Shown in pieces: positions 55,596-64,000 of a DNA stretch of 64,000 nt. Location of the stretch: assembly GCF_030685535.1 (NCBI RefSeq), contig NZ_CP131599.1:992001-1056000 (forward strand), given 5' to 3'. The position numbers and the translations under genes were made by a program. The DNA is from Photobacterium leiognathi (lineage in GTDB: Bacteria > Pseudomonadota > Gammaproteobacteria > Enterobacterales > Vibrionaceae). Below the pieces are notes generated by a model that did no database searches, was not told the DNA's origin, and was given only the letters and a program-made list of their open reading frames with translations. Each line of letters opens with the position of its first letter. Within the stretch, counting starts at the first letter, position 1.

Positions 55596-55714
55596 CTTTA
55601 TCTAACATCAAACTACGCATAACAAGAATTTACGCCAACATTACATTAGATCATTTGTTTATTGAGCACGGTAATTTATGCTCTTATTCCCCTATCAGAT
55701 TGTAGATACCATTA

Positions 55715-56620
55715 ATGACCCACGATAAAGAGAGTTTAATTCCCTTGGGCGCGCGCTTTATGCTGCTATCAGCATTAGGCTTTGCCCTTATGTCATCAAC
55801 CGTAAAATACGTCAGTCAGCTCGGTATTCCTGTATTTGAAATCGTTGCCGCCCGCGCTTTTGTTTCACTGATCATTAGTTATCTCGACATTAAGCGTAAG
55901 GGGATCTCTGTCTGGGGCAACAACAAACCTTTGCTGGTTGTACGTGGACTTGTCGGAACGATTGGGCTTTCTTGTGTCTACTACGCTGTCACTACACTGC
56001 CGTTAGCTGAAGCAACCATTTTGCAGTATATCAACCCAGTGTTTACTGCCATTCTCGCGGTGATATTCTTAAAAGAGCGAGTACAGTTCTCTACCCTAAT
56101 ATGTATTGTACTTAGTATCTTAGGCTTATTCTTTATCGTTAATCCAACCACGATAAATTCTGGTGGTTCTCATCTGCCAATGTTTAGTGTGATGATTGCG
56201 GTGATTGGTGCTTTTGTTAGTGCTATTTCTTACATTATCGTTAAGAAACTCAGCAACACTGAAGACAGCTCGGTGATCATTTTTTACTTTCCTTTGATCA
56301 CACTGCCTCTCTCTATTTTGGTCGTCAGCCAAGATTTTGTGATGCCAGATCTCACAACAACATTCTTGCTTATCCTTGTTGGTATCTTTACTCAGGTAGG
56401 TCAACTTGGTTTAACCAAAGCCATGCAAACGCAAAGCGCAGGTAAAGCGACTGCTTATTCTTATGTGCAAATCGTGTTATCTGTCATTTTTGGCTTTATT
56501 GTATTTAATGAAGTGCCTTCAATATGGACCTATATTGGTGGTGGGCTAATCATCGCATATGCTTTAGTCAATCTGTTTGGTCATAACATTATGCAAAGCA
56601 TCAAACGCAAAACATCTTAG
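55715..56620 (+). CDS. EamA/DMT-family transporter
   Basis: The 301-residue protein has ten predicted membrane segments in two EamA repeats: LLSALGFALMSSTVKYVSQLGIPVFEIVAARAF, LPLAEATILQYINPVFTAILAVIFLKERV and, in the second half, VMIAVIGAFVSAISYIIVKKL and ATAYSYVQIVLSVIFGFIVFNEVPS. Members export or import small metabolites. The substrate cannot be read. It is monocistronic with a terminator. Confidence 0.92.
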   Translation: MTHDKESLIPLGARFMLLSALGFALMSSTVKYVSQLGIPVFEIVAARAFVSLIISYLDIKRKGISVWGNNKPLLVVRGLVGTIGLSCVYYAVTTLPLAEATILQYINPVFTAILAVIFLKERVQFSTLICIVLSILGLFFIVNPTTINSGGSHLPMFSVMIAVIGAFVSAISYIIVKKLSNTEDSSVIIFYFPLITLPLSILVVSQDFVMPDLTTTFLLILVGIFTQVGQLGLTKAMQTQSAGKATAYSYVQIVLSVIFGFIVFNEVPSIWTYIGGGLIIAYALVNLFGHNIMQSIKRKTS

Positions 56621-56662
56621 AGCTACCACATAGTTTGAAACACAATAAATCATAGCCATTAA

Positions 56663-56697
56663 CAATCCCTTAATGATAATCTCATTGAGGGATTTTT
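56663..56697 (+). terminator. Terminator after the DMT transporter
   Basis: AATCCCT and AGGGATT pair with AATGA/TCATT inside, followed by TTTTATG. Confidence 0.85.
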
Positions 56698-56750
56698 ATG
56701 ATCAAGGAAGGATCGTAATCAAATAAGTCATCTCACATCAGCAGGAAGTA

Positions 56751-57437
56751 ATGATGATTGAATGCCATAAAAATCGGCTCTGGTATCAAGAGCAAGCCAT
56801 CAAACAAGCTGGCATAACAAATAACCATAAAATGACGCTCATCAAACTGAGTGATGAGCGATTGTTCATTCATAGTCCTATTGAGCTAACAGCATCACTT
56901 AAATCAGAATTAGAACAATTAGGTACTATTGCCGCTATTGTGACACCGAATAAAAACCACCATCACTTTTTATCTGAATGGTGGCTTGCCTACCCTGATG
57001 CCTATTTTTTTGCTGCACCGGGATTACAGCAAACCCGTGGGGATCTCACCTTTGATGATGTACTACGTCAATACACTCCAACACTATGGCAAGGACAATT
57101 ACTGCAAACCTTGATCAGAGGAAGCGATCATTTTGAAGAGATTGCCTTTTGTGATCCTGAATCTCAAACACTTATCCTTGGTGATACACTTGCTTGGATG
57201 ATCGAACAAAAACATCCACTTAATTTAGGTTACGCGCTATTTAATGGCTGTTACTTCAGCCCCGCTATGCCCCTTTTATTACGCCTAAGTTATACCGAGA
57301 AAAAATACCTAAGACAATCAATTCAGGAGATCTTAACTTGGCCTTTTGAACGCATTATTTTTTCAAAAGGAAAGATAGTTGAGAACAACGGCAAGACGAT
57401 ATTTGCAGATGCATTTCGCTGGTTATTTCAGCAGTAA
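56751..57437 (+). CDS. DUF4336 domain protein (metallo-beta-lactamase-like fold)
   Basis: The 228-residue protein has the pattern of DUF4336: MTLIKLSDERLFIHSPIELTASLKSELEQLG, AAIVTPNKNHHHFLSEWWLAYPDAYFFAAPGLQQ, and FEEIAFCDPESQTLILGDTLAWM. The HHHF segment and later Asp could bind metal as in the beta-lactamase fold. Biochemical function is unknown. Two adjacent ATGs (56751, 56754) are possible, both behind AGGAAG. Confidence 0.82.
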   Translation: MMIECHKNRLWYQEQAIKQAGITNNHKMTLIKLSDERLFIHSPIELTASLKSELEQLGTIAAIVTPNKNHHHFLSEWWLAYPDAYFFAAPGLQQTRGDLTFDDVLRQYTPTLWQGQLLQTLIRGSDHFEEIAFCDPESQTLILGDTLAWMIEQKHPLNLGYALFNGCYFSPAMPLLLRLSYTEKKYLRQSIQEILTWPFERIIFSKGKIVENNGKTIFADAFRWLFQQ

Positions 57438-57661
57438 TTAGTCACAAGCATAACTTAACGCGCGATATTCACAGCAAGCACAACGATTTGTCATAGCTAT
57501 GAATTGTATTTATATAATCGCTCAACGTGATTAAAAATTCATCCACGAAAGATAAAGTGTGAGCTAGATCAATACAGATTCGCATTCTAAAGCGCATAGT
57601 ATTCGGATAAAGATAATAAAACTTATCGAACTCATTCGATAGTAACTTTTGGAACCATACT

Positions 57662-57937
57662 ATGAGCCCAGCTAAAATTTATTTGCGTGATCTTATCGGG
57701 CTAGCTGTTGTTGGTATGTTTATATTAACAGCGCTTGGCGTTATTTTTTCAATTGTTGGTGTTGTACACTACTTAACCAATGCCAATCATTTAGTTGCAC
57801 AAGATATTCAACTTGCTATTACTCATCTTGTGTTTATTGTACCTGCCTTGCTATTAGGCTATGCCATTAGTCGTCCTCAATGGATTGCTGCAACGAAACA
57901 ATACCGCATCGAAAAAGCGCGTAAAGAATCCGCATAA
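57662..57937 (+). CDS. Small inner-membrane protein, two membrane segments
   Basis: The 91-residue protein has two hydrophobic segments (about 12-36 and 51-69), a short linker, and a basic C-terminus (AATKQYRIEKARKESA) likely in the cytoplasm. GGAA precedes the ATG at seven bases. An inverted repeat TATCGAA / TTCGATA lies in its leader at 57624-57641. No known domain. Confidence 0.65.
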   Translation: MSPAKIYLRDLIGLAVVGMFILTALGVIFSIVGVVHYLTNANHLVAQDIQLAITHLVFIVPALLLGYAISRPQWIAATKQYRIEKARKESA

Positions 57938-57951
57938 ACATGCATTAGAGA

Positions 57952-58025
57952 AAAGAGCCTGACACTTAAGTGTCAACATTCATTGGTACTGTATCTTTCT
58001 TTACCTGTGTTTGTGAGGCTCTTTT
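57952..58025 (+). terminator. Long hairpin enclosing a 16-bp palindrome, over the next gene's start
   Basis: AAAAGAGCC (57952-57960) and GGCTCTTTT (58017-58025) are perfect complements. Between them lies the palindrome TGACACTTAAGTGTCA (57960-57975), and the rest of the loop is unpaired. It may terminate the small membrane-protein transcript or regulate the next gene; the GTG start of that gene lies inside the palindrome. Confidence 0.5.
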
Positions 58026-59091
58026 GCTTAATGCTCAACGATACTCCATTACCAAACATCTACCTGAGTTTACTCAACTCGAAGCGTTAATTGATCGCTT
58101 ACATCAATATCCATTCGCTACACCATTTAGCTATAAAGTTATAGCCAATATTCCCTCTCCGCTGCATTTCTCAGACTACACAGCAAAACACTTTCCACTT
58201 TATGCAATTCACTTAGGTACACGTTCACCCACTGCGCCGTTAATGCTTTTTGTTGGTGGTGTACACGGGCTAGAGCGTATTGGTAGCCAAGTATTGCTTT
58301 CGTACCTACATGCCATCACAGAGCGTTTAGTATGGGATCGCAGCTTACAACACACGTTACAACACATTCACCTCGTGTTTATTCCCCTCGTTAATCCTGT
58401 CGGCATGGCTAAGTGTTATCGCTCGAATGGCAATCATATTGATCTTATGCGCAATGCTCCTGTTGAATGCAGTGAAAAAGCAGCTTTGCTAGTGGGTGGA
58501 CATCGTTTGTCGCCGCATATTCCTTGGTATCGTGGGCAAGAGGGACAACCGATGGAAATTGAAGCGGCGGCAGTTGCAAGTTATGTTATTGCGCAGACCC
58601 AGCATCGACCAGTGACGCTGTCACTCGACTGCCATTCGGGTTTTGGTGTAAAAGATAGGCTCTGGTTTCCCTATGCACATAGCGCCATTAGACCCTTTCC
58701 TTATATTGGTGACATCTACCATTTGAGAGATAAGTTTTTGTCCACTTACCCCAACCATAATTATGTATTTGAACCACAAGCACTACACTACTTATGCCAT
58801 GGCGATTTGTGGGATCACATCAGTGAGCAATGTTTGATACAACAACAATCCATATTACCGCTAACATTAGAAATGGGATCATGGCGCTGGATAAAAAAGA
58901 ATCCACTACAACTCAGACAATCACTTGGGATCTTCAACCCTATGCGCCCACAGCGTGTTCAACGAGTCTTACAAAAACATATCGTACTGATGGATTTTTT
59001 GATCAATGCCACTGCTAATTATGATGCGTGGTTTAAACATAAAGATAACCATCACTATCAACAACAAGCAATCATGCGTTGGTATTCATAG
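57970..59091 (+). CDS. M14-family zinc carboxypeptidase-like protein
   Basis: The protein has a zinc-peptidase core: GGVHGLERIG (H-x-x-E zinc ligands), NGNHIDLMRN, LDCHSGFGVKDRLWFPYA (third ligand His) and LTLEMGSWRW with the catalytic Glu. The group is close to M14/DUF2817 and succinylglutamate desuccinylase-like enzymes. There is no signal peptide, so an intracellular amidase or peptidase is likely. The annotated frame opens at GTG 57970 without a good ribosome site. TTG 58024, behind GAGG, is a plausible alternative (355 residues). Confidence 0.8.
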   Translation: MSTFIGTVSFFTCVCEALLLNAQRYSITKHLPEFTQLEALIDRLHQYPFATPFSYKVIANIPSPLHFSDYTAKHFPLYAIHLGTRSPTAPLMLFVGGVHGLERIGSQVLLSYLHAITERLVWDRSLQHTLQHIHLVFIPLVNPVGMAKCYRSNGNHIDLMRNAPVECSEKAALLVGGHRLSPHIPWYRGQEGQPMEIEAAAVASYVIAQTQHRPVTLSLDCHSGFGVKDRLWFPYAHSAIRPFPYIGDIYHLRDKFLSTYPNHNYVFEPQALHYLCHGDLWDHISEQCLIQQQSILPLTLEMGSWRWIKKNPLQLRQSLGIFNPMRPQRVQRVLQKHIVLMDFLINATANYDAWFKHKDNHHYQQQAIMRWYS

Positions 59092-59106
59092 CCATATAAA
59101 ACATTA

Positions 59107-59877
59107 GTGACGAATGACATGACAGAAAGACGTACAATCATCTTATTAAGAGGATTATTCCGTGATCAATTTCACTGGGGCGCGTTTGTTCATCGTTTAA
59201 AAGAAAACTTCCCCCACCATGATATTTTATGTCTTGATATTGCGGGGAATGGTATCCGTCATAGAGAAATGACGCCTGAGACTTTAGATGAGATAGCCAA
59301 AGATCTTCATCATCAATTTGTTGAATTACGACACACAGGTGATCATAGTGCTGATATTATTGCAATTTCTATGGGAGGTATGATCGCTCTAAGATGGATG
59401 GCGCTGTATCCTAACGATATAAATAAAGCTTTATTGATCAATACCAGTACCCAATCATTGTCCCCTTTTTACCAACGCTTACGCTGGCAACGTTATTTCG
59501 ATTTACTTCATATCCTCGTACTACCCAATTACAAGCAAGAGGAAAAAGTCATCCGTCTAACATCAAACCGTTCATGGAGTATTGAAGAGCTAGCGGCTAT
59601 CACACATCAATGGGCAAATTGGAAAGCTGAACACCCTATTTCATGTACTAATATGTACCGCCAAATCAATGCTTGTCGCCAATTTAGCCTGTGCAAACAA
59701 CCGCAACACGCAATACATATACTCGCAAGCCGTTGCGATAAATTGGTTAACTATCAATGTAGCCTAAAACTTGCCAAACACTGGTCACTACCGATCACCA
59801 TTCACCCGAGTGCGGGGCACGATATTCCTCTCGATGATCCTGAATGGGTCAGCTTACAAGCTAAGTATTTTTTCTAA
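59107..59877 (+). CDS. Alpha/beta-fold hydrolase
   Basis: The 256-residue protein (start GTG 59107 or ATG 59119) has IILLRGLFRDQFHWGAFV as the oxyanion loop, LCLDIAGNG, the nucleophile elbow AISMGGM and the final His in PSAGHDIPLDDP. The usual HG of the oxyanion loop is RG here. It follows the M14-like gene by 15 bases and is likely cotranscribed, perhaps sharing substrates. Substrate unknown. Confidence 0.83.
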   Translation: MTNDMTERRTIILLRGLFRDQFHWGAFVHRLKENFPHHDILCLDIAGNGIRHREMTPETLDEIAKDLHHQFVELRHTGDHSADIIAISMGGMIALRWMALYPNDINKALLINTSTQSLSPFYQRLRWQRYFDLLHILVLPNYKQEEKVIRLTSNRSWSIEELAAITHQWANWKAEHPISCTNMYRQINACRQFSLCKQPQHAIHILASRCDKLVNYQCSLKLAKHWSLPITIHPSAGHDIPLDDPEWVSLQAKYFF

Positions 59878-59897
59878 CCTTTTCTGATAGTTAAAAC

Positions 59898-60776
59898 TTA
59901 ACTAAATTTATAACGGTTAGAGAAATTATTGCGCAGTAATTCAATCATGGCGCGTGTTTTTTCAGGTATAAAATGCCGTGATGGATAAACCAAAGTCATC
60001 ACAATATCTAGCTCAAATATATCATGCATAACAGGGATCAACTCACCACGTTCAACTTGCTCTTTAAACAGGACAATCGGAAGCAGCGCAATACCCCGCC
60101 CCGTTTCAGTTAGCAATTTGATTAAGCCAAAATCTTCTGACACTAAACGTAAATTCATACCATCAGGTAACAAGGCTGATGTGTATCTGCTTGATAATAT
60201 TGGATGCTGATACAGCTCTTCCATTGTGGTCGGTAACGATGATGATTCAAGATACTTAGGTGAACAATACAAGCGATTGGACGATGAGAGTAATGTTTGT
60301 TGTACGTAGTCATCATTGATCACATCAACAACATTTGGCAGCAGTTGCAGATCGATATTTTCTCGCTTGAGATCCACACTCTCATGACGATGAACAATAT
60401 CTAATGTCACATCAGGAAACTGTGCCGAGTAACTGTCTAATAAGTCAAGAAACACCGGAGATGCAACGACTGCTGCTGGTATCGCGATTTTCAGACGACC
60501 ACTAAATGCATGCTGTTGATTCTCAAGTAAGCTGACCGCTTGCGTAACATCATTCAATGGTTGATTAATGTACTGATAAAACAAACGACCATTTTCCGTT
60601 AATTCAATTTGTCGCGTAGTACGAATTAACAACTGACAGCCTAAAGCTTGCTCTAATTCTTGAATCCGCCGACTGATTTTTGAACGCTGCATTGAGTGTG
60701 CTTTAGCCGCAGCACTTATCCCCCCATGCCTTACGGTTAACATGAATAGATAAATATCATCGAGTGACGCTTTCAT
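59898..60776 (-). CDS. LysR-family transcriptional regulator
   Basis: The 292-residue protein has the LysR winged helix (IYLFMLTVRHGGISAAAKAHSMQRSKISRRIQELEQALGCQLLIRTTRQIELTENG) and the effector domain beginning GRLKIAIPAAVVASPVFLDLLDSY. It is divergent from the HlyD-type efflux pair with 110 bases between, so it probably regulates that operon. The effector is unknown; aromatic acids are common for this arrangement. Confidence 0.9.
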   Translation of the reverse strand: MKASLDDIYLFMLTVRHGGISAAAKAHSMQRSKISRRIQELEQALGCQLLIRTTRQIELTENGRLFYQYINQPLNDVTQAVSLLENQQHAFSGRLKIAIPAAVVASPVFLDLLDSYSAQFPDVTLDIVHRHESVDLKRENIDLQLLPNVVDVINDDYVQQTLLSSSNRLYCSPKYLESSSLPTTMEELYQHPILSSRYTSALLPDGMNLRLVSEDFGLIKLLTETGRGIALLPIVLFKEQVERGELIPVMHDIFELDIVMTLVYPSRHFIPEKTRAMIELLRNNFSNRYKFS

Positions 60777-60886
60777 AACTTACCATTGTCCTAAAAATGA
60801 ATCACAAGTGTAATGTTTATCAATCTTTTTAATCAAATCTGTACTCAATATAATAATGTGATAAAGATCACTATAATGAGAAAAGT

Positions 60887-61954
60887 ATGGCTAATACAGA
60901 CACAACATTTCGCCGCTGGATGAAAAGCCTCATCATTTTATTCCTTATTTTCCTAGGCTATATCATTGTTGCAGATAGACACATTCCCCTTACAACGGAA
61001 AGCCGCGTTCGTGGCTATGTGGTGCAAATTGCACCAGAAGTATCAGGTAATATCACATCCGTTGAAATTAAAAATAATCAAAAAGTCACTAAAGGTGAGG
61101 TGCTGTTTACCATTGATCCAAGTAAATATGAATTAGCTGTTGATCGGGCAAAATTGGCATTACAACAAGCGAAAGAGCAAGAAACATCATTAGTTGCACA
61201 ATCTAAAGCAGCGCAAGCGAATGTTGCTACAAGCAAAGCGAACTATGACAACGCCCATAGTGAATATAATCGTATTAACCAATTGGCGGCTAAGAAGTTA
61301 GTATCTATTTCTATGCGAGATAGCGCACTTACTAAAGATCGTAGCTCACTTTCAACATTACACGCCGCACAGCAACAATTGCTGAGTATTCAAGCAAAAT
61401 TAGGTAAAAAGCCAGATGAAAGCACCATGGTGATGTCTGCTAAAAATGCGTTAGAGCAAGCAGAGCTAGATCTTGCCCATACCAAAATTACTGCACCTAG
61501 TGATGGCGTTATCACAAACTTACAGCTCGATGTTGGTACGATGGCAAGCGCTAACCACCCAATGCTGACTTTTATTCCAACCAACTCTATGTGGGTTTCT
61601 GCAGATTTTCGCGAAAAGTCTACTGCATTAATCAACAAAGACTCAGTTGCCTATGTTGCTTACGATGCATTACCGGGACAAGTGTTCAACTTCCACATTG
61701 CTAACCGTGATTTTGGTGTTGCTGCCGCACAGGAAACTCCGAATGGTCAGTTAAGTGCTGTTGAAGTGAATAACCGTTGGGTACGTGATGCACAGCGTGT
61801 TCGCGTTAACCTTAATAGTGATACACCACTGCCAAAGCAACTCTTTATTGGCTCTCGTGCCACAGTGGTCATTTACCCAGATAACAATCCTATATGGCAA
61901 ACGCTAGCAAGTCTTCAAATTCATCTAGCAAGCTGGCTACACTACATCTACTAA
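60887..61954 (+). CDS. HlyD/EmrA-type membrane fusion protein
   Basis: The 355-residue protein has one N-terminal membrane segment (about 13-33), a lipoyl/barrel-sandwich hybrid split by a coiled coil (RGYVVQIAPEVSGNITSVEIKNNQKVTKGEVLFTIDPSKY and LDLAHTKITAPSDGVITNLQLDVGTM), and a beta-barrel domain (MWVSADFREKSTALI). It bridges the inner-membrane transporter and an outer channel such as TolC. The DUF2955 membrane gene follows 61 bases later. No TolC gene is adjacent. Confidence 0.93.
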   Translation: MANTDTTFRRWMKSLIILFLIFLGYIIVADRHIPLTTESRVRGYVVQIAPEVSGNITSVEIKNNQKVTKGEVLFTIDPSKYELAVDRAKLALQQAKEQETSLVAQSKAAQANVATSKANYDNAHSEYNRINQLAAKKLVSISMRDSALTKDRSSLSTLHAAQQQLLSIQAKLGKKPDESTMVMSAKNALEQAELDLAHTKITAPSDGVITNLQLDVGTMASANHPMLTFIPTNSMWVSADFREKSTALINKDSVAYVAYDALPGQVFNFHIANRDFGVAAAQETPNGQLSAVEVNNRWVRDAQRVRVNLNSDTPLPKQLFIGSRATVVIYPDNNPIWQTLASLQIHLASWLHYIY

Positions 61955-62015
61955 CCGCTACGCGATCACTTACGGAGTGATCGCCCTTTCTCATCTCTTT
62001 ATTTAGGAGAATTAC

Positions 62016-63026
62016 ATGAAAACAATGCGGATTTGGTTCGGATGCGTATTAGGACTTGCGATCAGTATGATCTTTGGTTGGTCGTACGGTTTTTTCACCG
62101 CTTTACTTCCTATTATGGTGTTGATGAATACTAACCGATGGACACCTTCTATCATCATCCAGTTGATTGTTGGTATTGTCTGGACAACGTTACAAGTCAC
62201 CGTAATTTCAGGATTTTTACAACCTTATCCATTACTCATGACAGTAGCTGTTGGGCTCATGCTGCTAGGTAAATGTATTGCGATGACCAATCCTAAAACC
62301 TATTTATTTGGTTTTTCAGGCTTATTAATTGGCTCAATCATGTTTAACTTTGGCAGTTACACCGGGTTTAATATTGAAGATTTTAGCATCACGTTATGGA
62401 TGTGTGGATTAGTCACCGCCCCTATTACTGCACTGGCTTATTTTTTATTTCCAGAGCCAATATCAGAGCAACCTGCGCCACCAGCAGCGAGCAATACTCA
62501 GCGTGTTGATCGCATTGGTATGCTACGCCAAACCGCGTTAGGTTGGATTGTCGCCATGATTGCTTTCTTATTGTTCCAATTTGGTGACCTACAAGATTCA
62601 CTATCAGCTCAAGCATCAATCTTTATAGTGCTCGCTCCAATGACGCTCATCGGCTCAATGGCAGTAGCGAAAATCCGTATTACGGGTACATTTCTTGGCT
62701 GTTTAGCAGGTATGATCATTCAGCTTGGCCTTTATACTTGGATCAATAATGGCCTCTTGTTTTTAATGGCATACGCCATTGCAGCTGGCTTTTTCTGTCG
62801 TTGGATTGCACAAGGTTCAATTAAATCAAGTATTGCATTTTCAGCAATGTCAGCCTTAACCGTACCGCTAACAACCGCTTTAGTCCCTGAAAAGAAAGAT
62901 GCGTTCTTTTCAATTTTATATCGTTTTAGCTCGATCTTTGTTGCGGTTGTACTCACTTCTTTAGTGATTTGGATAACCCATCATTTCTTAGTACGTGTCA
63001 TTAAAGCGCCTAACGAGCAATTTTGA
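62016..63026 (+). CDS. DUF2955 inner-membrane protein (FUSC-like efflux component)
   Basis: The 336-residue protein has about ten membrane segments in two halves: IWFGCVLGLAISMIFGWSYGFFTALLPIMVLM begins the first, and LRQTALGWIVAMIAFLLFQFGD the second, which contains IFIVLAPMTLIGSMAVAKIRITGTFLGCLAGMII. It resembles aromatic-acid exporter/FUSC proteins and pairs with HlyD-type fusion proteins in Vibrionaceae. It probably exports organic acids or lipophilic toxins under the divergent LysR regulator. AGGAG precedes the ATG. Confidence 0.85.
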   Translation: MKTMRIWFGCVLGLAISMIFGWSYGFFTALLPIMVLMNTNRWTPSIIIQLIVGIVWTTLQVTVISGFLQPYPLLMTVAVGLMLLGKCIAMTNPKTYLFGFSGLLIGSIMFNFGSYTGFNIEDFSITLWMCGLVTAPITALAYFLFPEPISEQPAPPAASNTQRVDRIGMLRQTALGWIVAMIAFLLFQFGDLQDSLSAQASIFIVLAPMTLIGSMAVAKIRITGTFLGCLAGMIIQLGLYTWINNGLLFLMAYAIAAGFFCRWIAQGSIKSSIAFSAMSALTVPLTTALVPEKKDAFFSILYRFSSIFVAVVLTSLVIWITHHFLVRVIKAPNEQF

Positions 63027-63316
63027 TTTTCCACAGTGATATCAAACCGCAATAACATATAAAATAATAAAAGAAACGAGTAAGGTGAGGTATTCTCGCC
63101 TCATCTCTTACAAACTTGAACACGTTGAGATTGAATAATCAAATATGGTTTTACATCACTTTAAGAGTTCATAAACATTTAAAAAGTCCAGATATAAACA
63201 AACGAAAATTATATAAAAAACGTTATCAGTGGCTTGAAGGCCTAGAAGTGGAATTTAATGATAACTTATCAAAAATAACCACAGCGAGTATTTAACTCCT
63301 TCGCTATACAATATAT

Positions 63317-63364
63317 TAACCTCATAAATTACGTACAGTTAAACATAGGTAATTTATGAGGTTA
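63317..63364. repeat. Perfect 16-bp inverted repeat with 16-base loop
   Basis: TAACCTCATAAATTAC (63317-63332) and its exact reverse complement (63349-63364). No T-run follows on the plus strand. It lies 130 bases ahead of the CobW-type gene. Confidence 0.75.
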
Positions 63365-63425
63365 GCTCCAACGATAAATTCCATAACAGAATTTCTCTTG
63401 TATTCTCTTTATCCATCTCAATAGA

Positions 63426-63450
63426 TACCGTAACCCTGTAACATACGGTA
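63426..63450. promoter_or_regulatory. Inverted repeat upstream of the CobW-type gene
   Basis: TACCGTA and TACGGTA flank 11 bases, 44 bases before the start codon. It has the form of an operator but does not match a Zur box that I know. Confidence 0.35.
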
Positions 63451-63494
63451 GAATAAACAAATTACAGATGTAGACGTATAGAGATCAGCACAAC

Positions 63495-64000
63495 ATGAAA
63501 CGTATTCCAACCAACATTATTACTGGCTTTTTAGGTGCTGGTAAAACGACTGCAATTCTTTCTCTTCTTGCTCGTAAACCTGAAAATGAAAAATGGGCAA
63601 TTCTTATCAATGAGTTTGGTAATGTTGGCGTAGACGGCGCAATTCTCGAACAACAAGGTGCCATTATTAAAGAAGTCCCTGGCGGTTGTATGTGCTGTGT
63701 AGCCGGGTTACCTATGTCAGTGGGCATCAATGCCCTACTTGCACAAAAACCTGATCGCCTACTATTAGAGCCAACAGGTTTAGGTCACCCAAAAGAAGTG
63801 ATCAAAAAACTGACGTCAGGTGTTTACGAAGATTATGTTGATTTACGTGCAACGATCACGCTTGTCGATCCTCGCCATTTTGCAGATAGCTTCTATACCA
63901 ACAATGAAAACTTCCAAGATCAGCTTGCACTTGCTGATGTCGTAGTCGCTAATAAAATTGACCAATGTGACGATTATGATCTTTTCACTTTCCAATCTGC
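63495..64000 (+). CDS. CobW/COG0523 GTPase, metal chaperone (3' part cut by window edge)
   Basis: The first 168 residues show the P-loop ITGFLGAGKTTAIL, the metal-binding CxCC in VPGGCMCCVAG, LLLEPTGLGHP and the guanine motif ANKID. This is a COG0523 family GTPase (YeiR/ZagA/CobW group), which delivers zinc or cobalt to client proteins. The C-terminal domain is outside the window. No cobalamin genes are nearby; a zinc role is more likely but not proven. Confidence 0.92.
   Translation, partial: MKRIPTNIITGFLGAGKTTAILSLLARKPENEKWAILINEFGNVGVDGAILEQQGAIIKEVPGGCMCCVAGLPMSVGINALLAQKPDRLLLEPTGLGHPKEVIKKLTSGVYEDYVDLRATITLVDPRHFADSFYTNNENFQDQLALADVVVANKIDQCDDYDLFTFQS

Larger units (their letters stand above)
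63027..63494. other. Intergenic region of about 470 bp with two inverted repeats
   Basis: No secure gene. A 59-codon frame opens at TTG 63116 and ends at 63295 (contains KRYQWLEGLEVEF), with no ribosome site; it could be a gene remnant. The inverted repeats at 63317-63364 and 63426-63450 are listed separately. Confidence 0.45.

Noticed and set aside
57558..57573. CRP-like site TGTGAGCTAGATCAAT ahead of the gene at 57662
   Set aside because: Only the left half fits the consensus TGTGA-N6-TCACA well, so I do not call it.
63116..63295. 59-codon TTG-started frame ahead of the CobW gene
   Set aside because: No ribosome site and no recognisable domain; kept only as a possible remnant in the gap description.
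1..64000. CRISPR arrays, rRNA, tRNA, integrons, prophage or plasmid functions
   Set aside because: No regularly spaced repeats, cloverleaf ends, integrases, transposases or replication proteins were seen in reading the window; weak or partial RNA genes could be missed by eye.

Overview
This 64 kb window looks like chromosomal DNA of a marine gammaproteobacterium of the Vibrionaceae, most likely a Photobacterium or a close relative. The reasons are the AT-rich base composition, the KtrAB potassium system, two GlyGly-CTERM trypsin-like proteases, a ToxR-like membrane regulator, and a dispersed hairpin repeat with TATACCCAAG ends. The assignment rests on pattern recognition; no search was run. 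I see no rRNA, tRNA, CRISPR array, prophage or intact insertion sequence.

Layout. 1-11 kb: a CpxRA-like two-component pair split by a lipoprotein gene, a chemoreceptor gene directly upstream of an orphan periplasmic binding protein, a divergent lipoate-protein ligase, two surface serine proteases and a long PhnA protein. 11-20 kb: aldehyde dehydrogenase, GST, a Tat-exported phosphocholine-specific phospholipase C, SpeG, a LysR/flavin-reductase divergon, a Mop protein and a VanZ-like protein. 20-24 kb: a ToxRS/VtrAC-like regulator pair and KtrAB. 24-34 kb: a complete 2-aminoethylphosphonate (AEP) locus. 35-44 kb: branched-chain/leucine catabolism around LiuR. 44-64 kb: mostly single housekeeping or unknown genes (unknown envelope protein, nucleotidyltransferase-like protein, HhH protein, hydrolases, MATE and DMT transporters, a MazG-like protein, glycerophosphodiesterase, an NhaP antiporter with a tiny partner protein, an M14 peptidase-like protein, a HlyD/DUF2955 efflux pair), ending in a truncated CobW-type GTPase.

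The best integrated unit is the AEP locus. An ABC transporter (PhnS, PhnT and a fused permease) imports AEP. PhnW and PhnX convert it to acetaldehyde and phosphate. A PbfA-type lyase should let 1-hydroxy-AEP enter the same route, and an FAD oxidoreductase may handle N-modified analogues. Four 12-bp sites of the form TGGTnTAnACCA or close to it, each in front of a different transcription unit, together with a GntR gene (phnR), suggest one local regulon.

The second unit is LiuR, with liuABCE on one side and a thiolase and a hydroxyacyl-CoA hydrolase on the other. A palindromic LiuR-type operator lies in the divergent promoter region. The biotin-carrying subunit LiuD is missing from the operon, and a neighbouring SDR gene carries a single-base frameshift.

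Items most worth a second look are the AEP regulon, the ToxRS/VtrAC-like pair, the chemoreceptor-binding protein operon, two unannotated-size membrane proteins (31 and 34 residues), the liu operon without liuD, and several strong inverted repeats with no assigned role.
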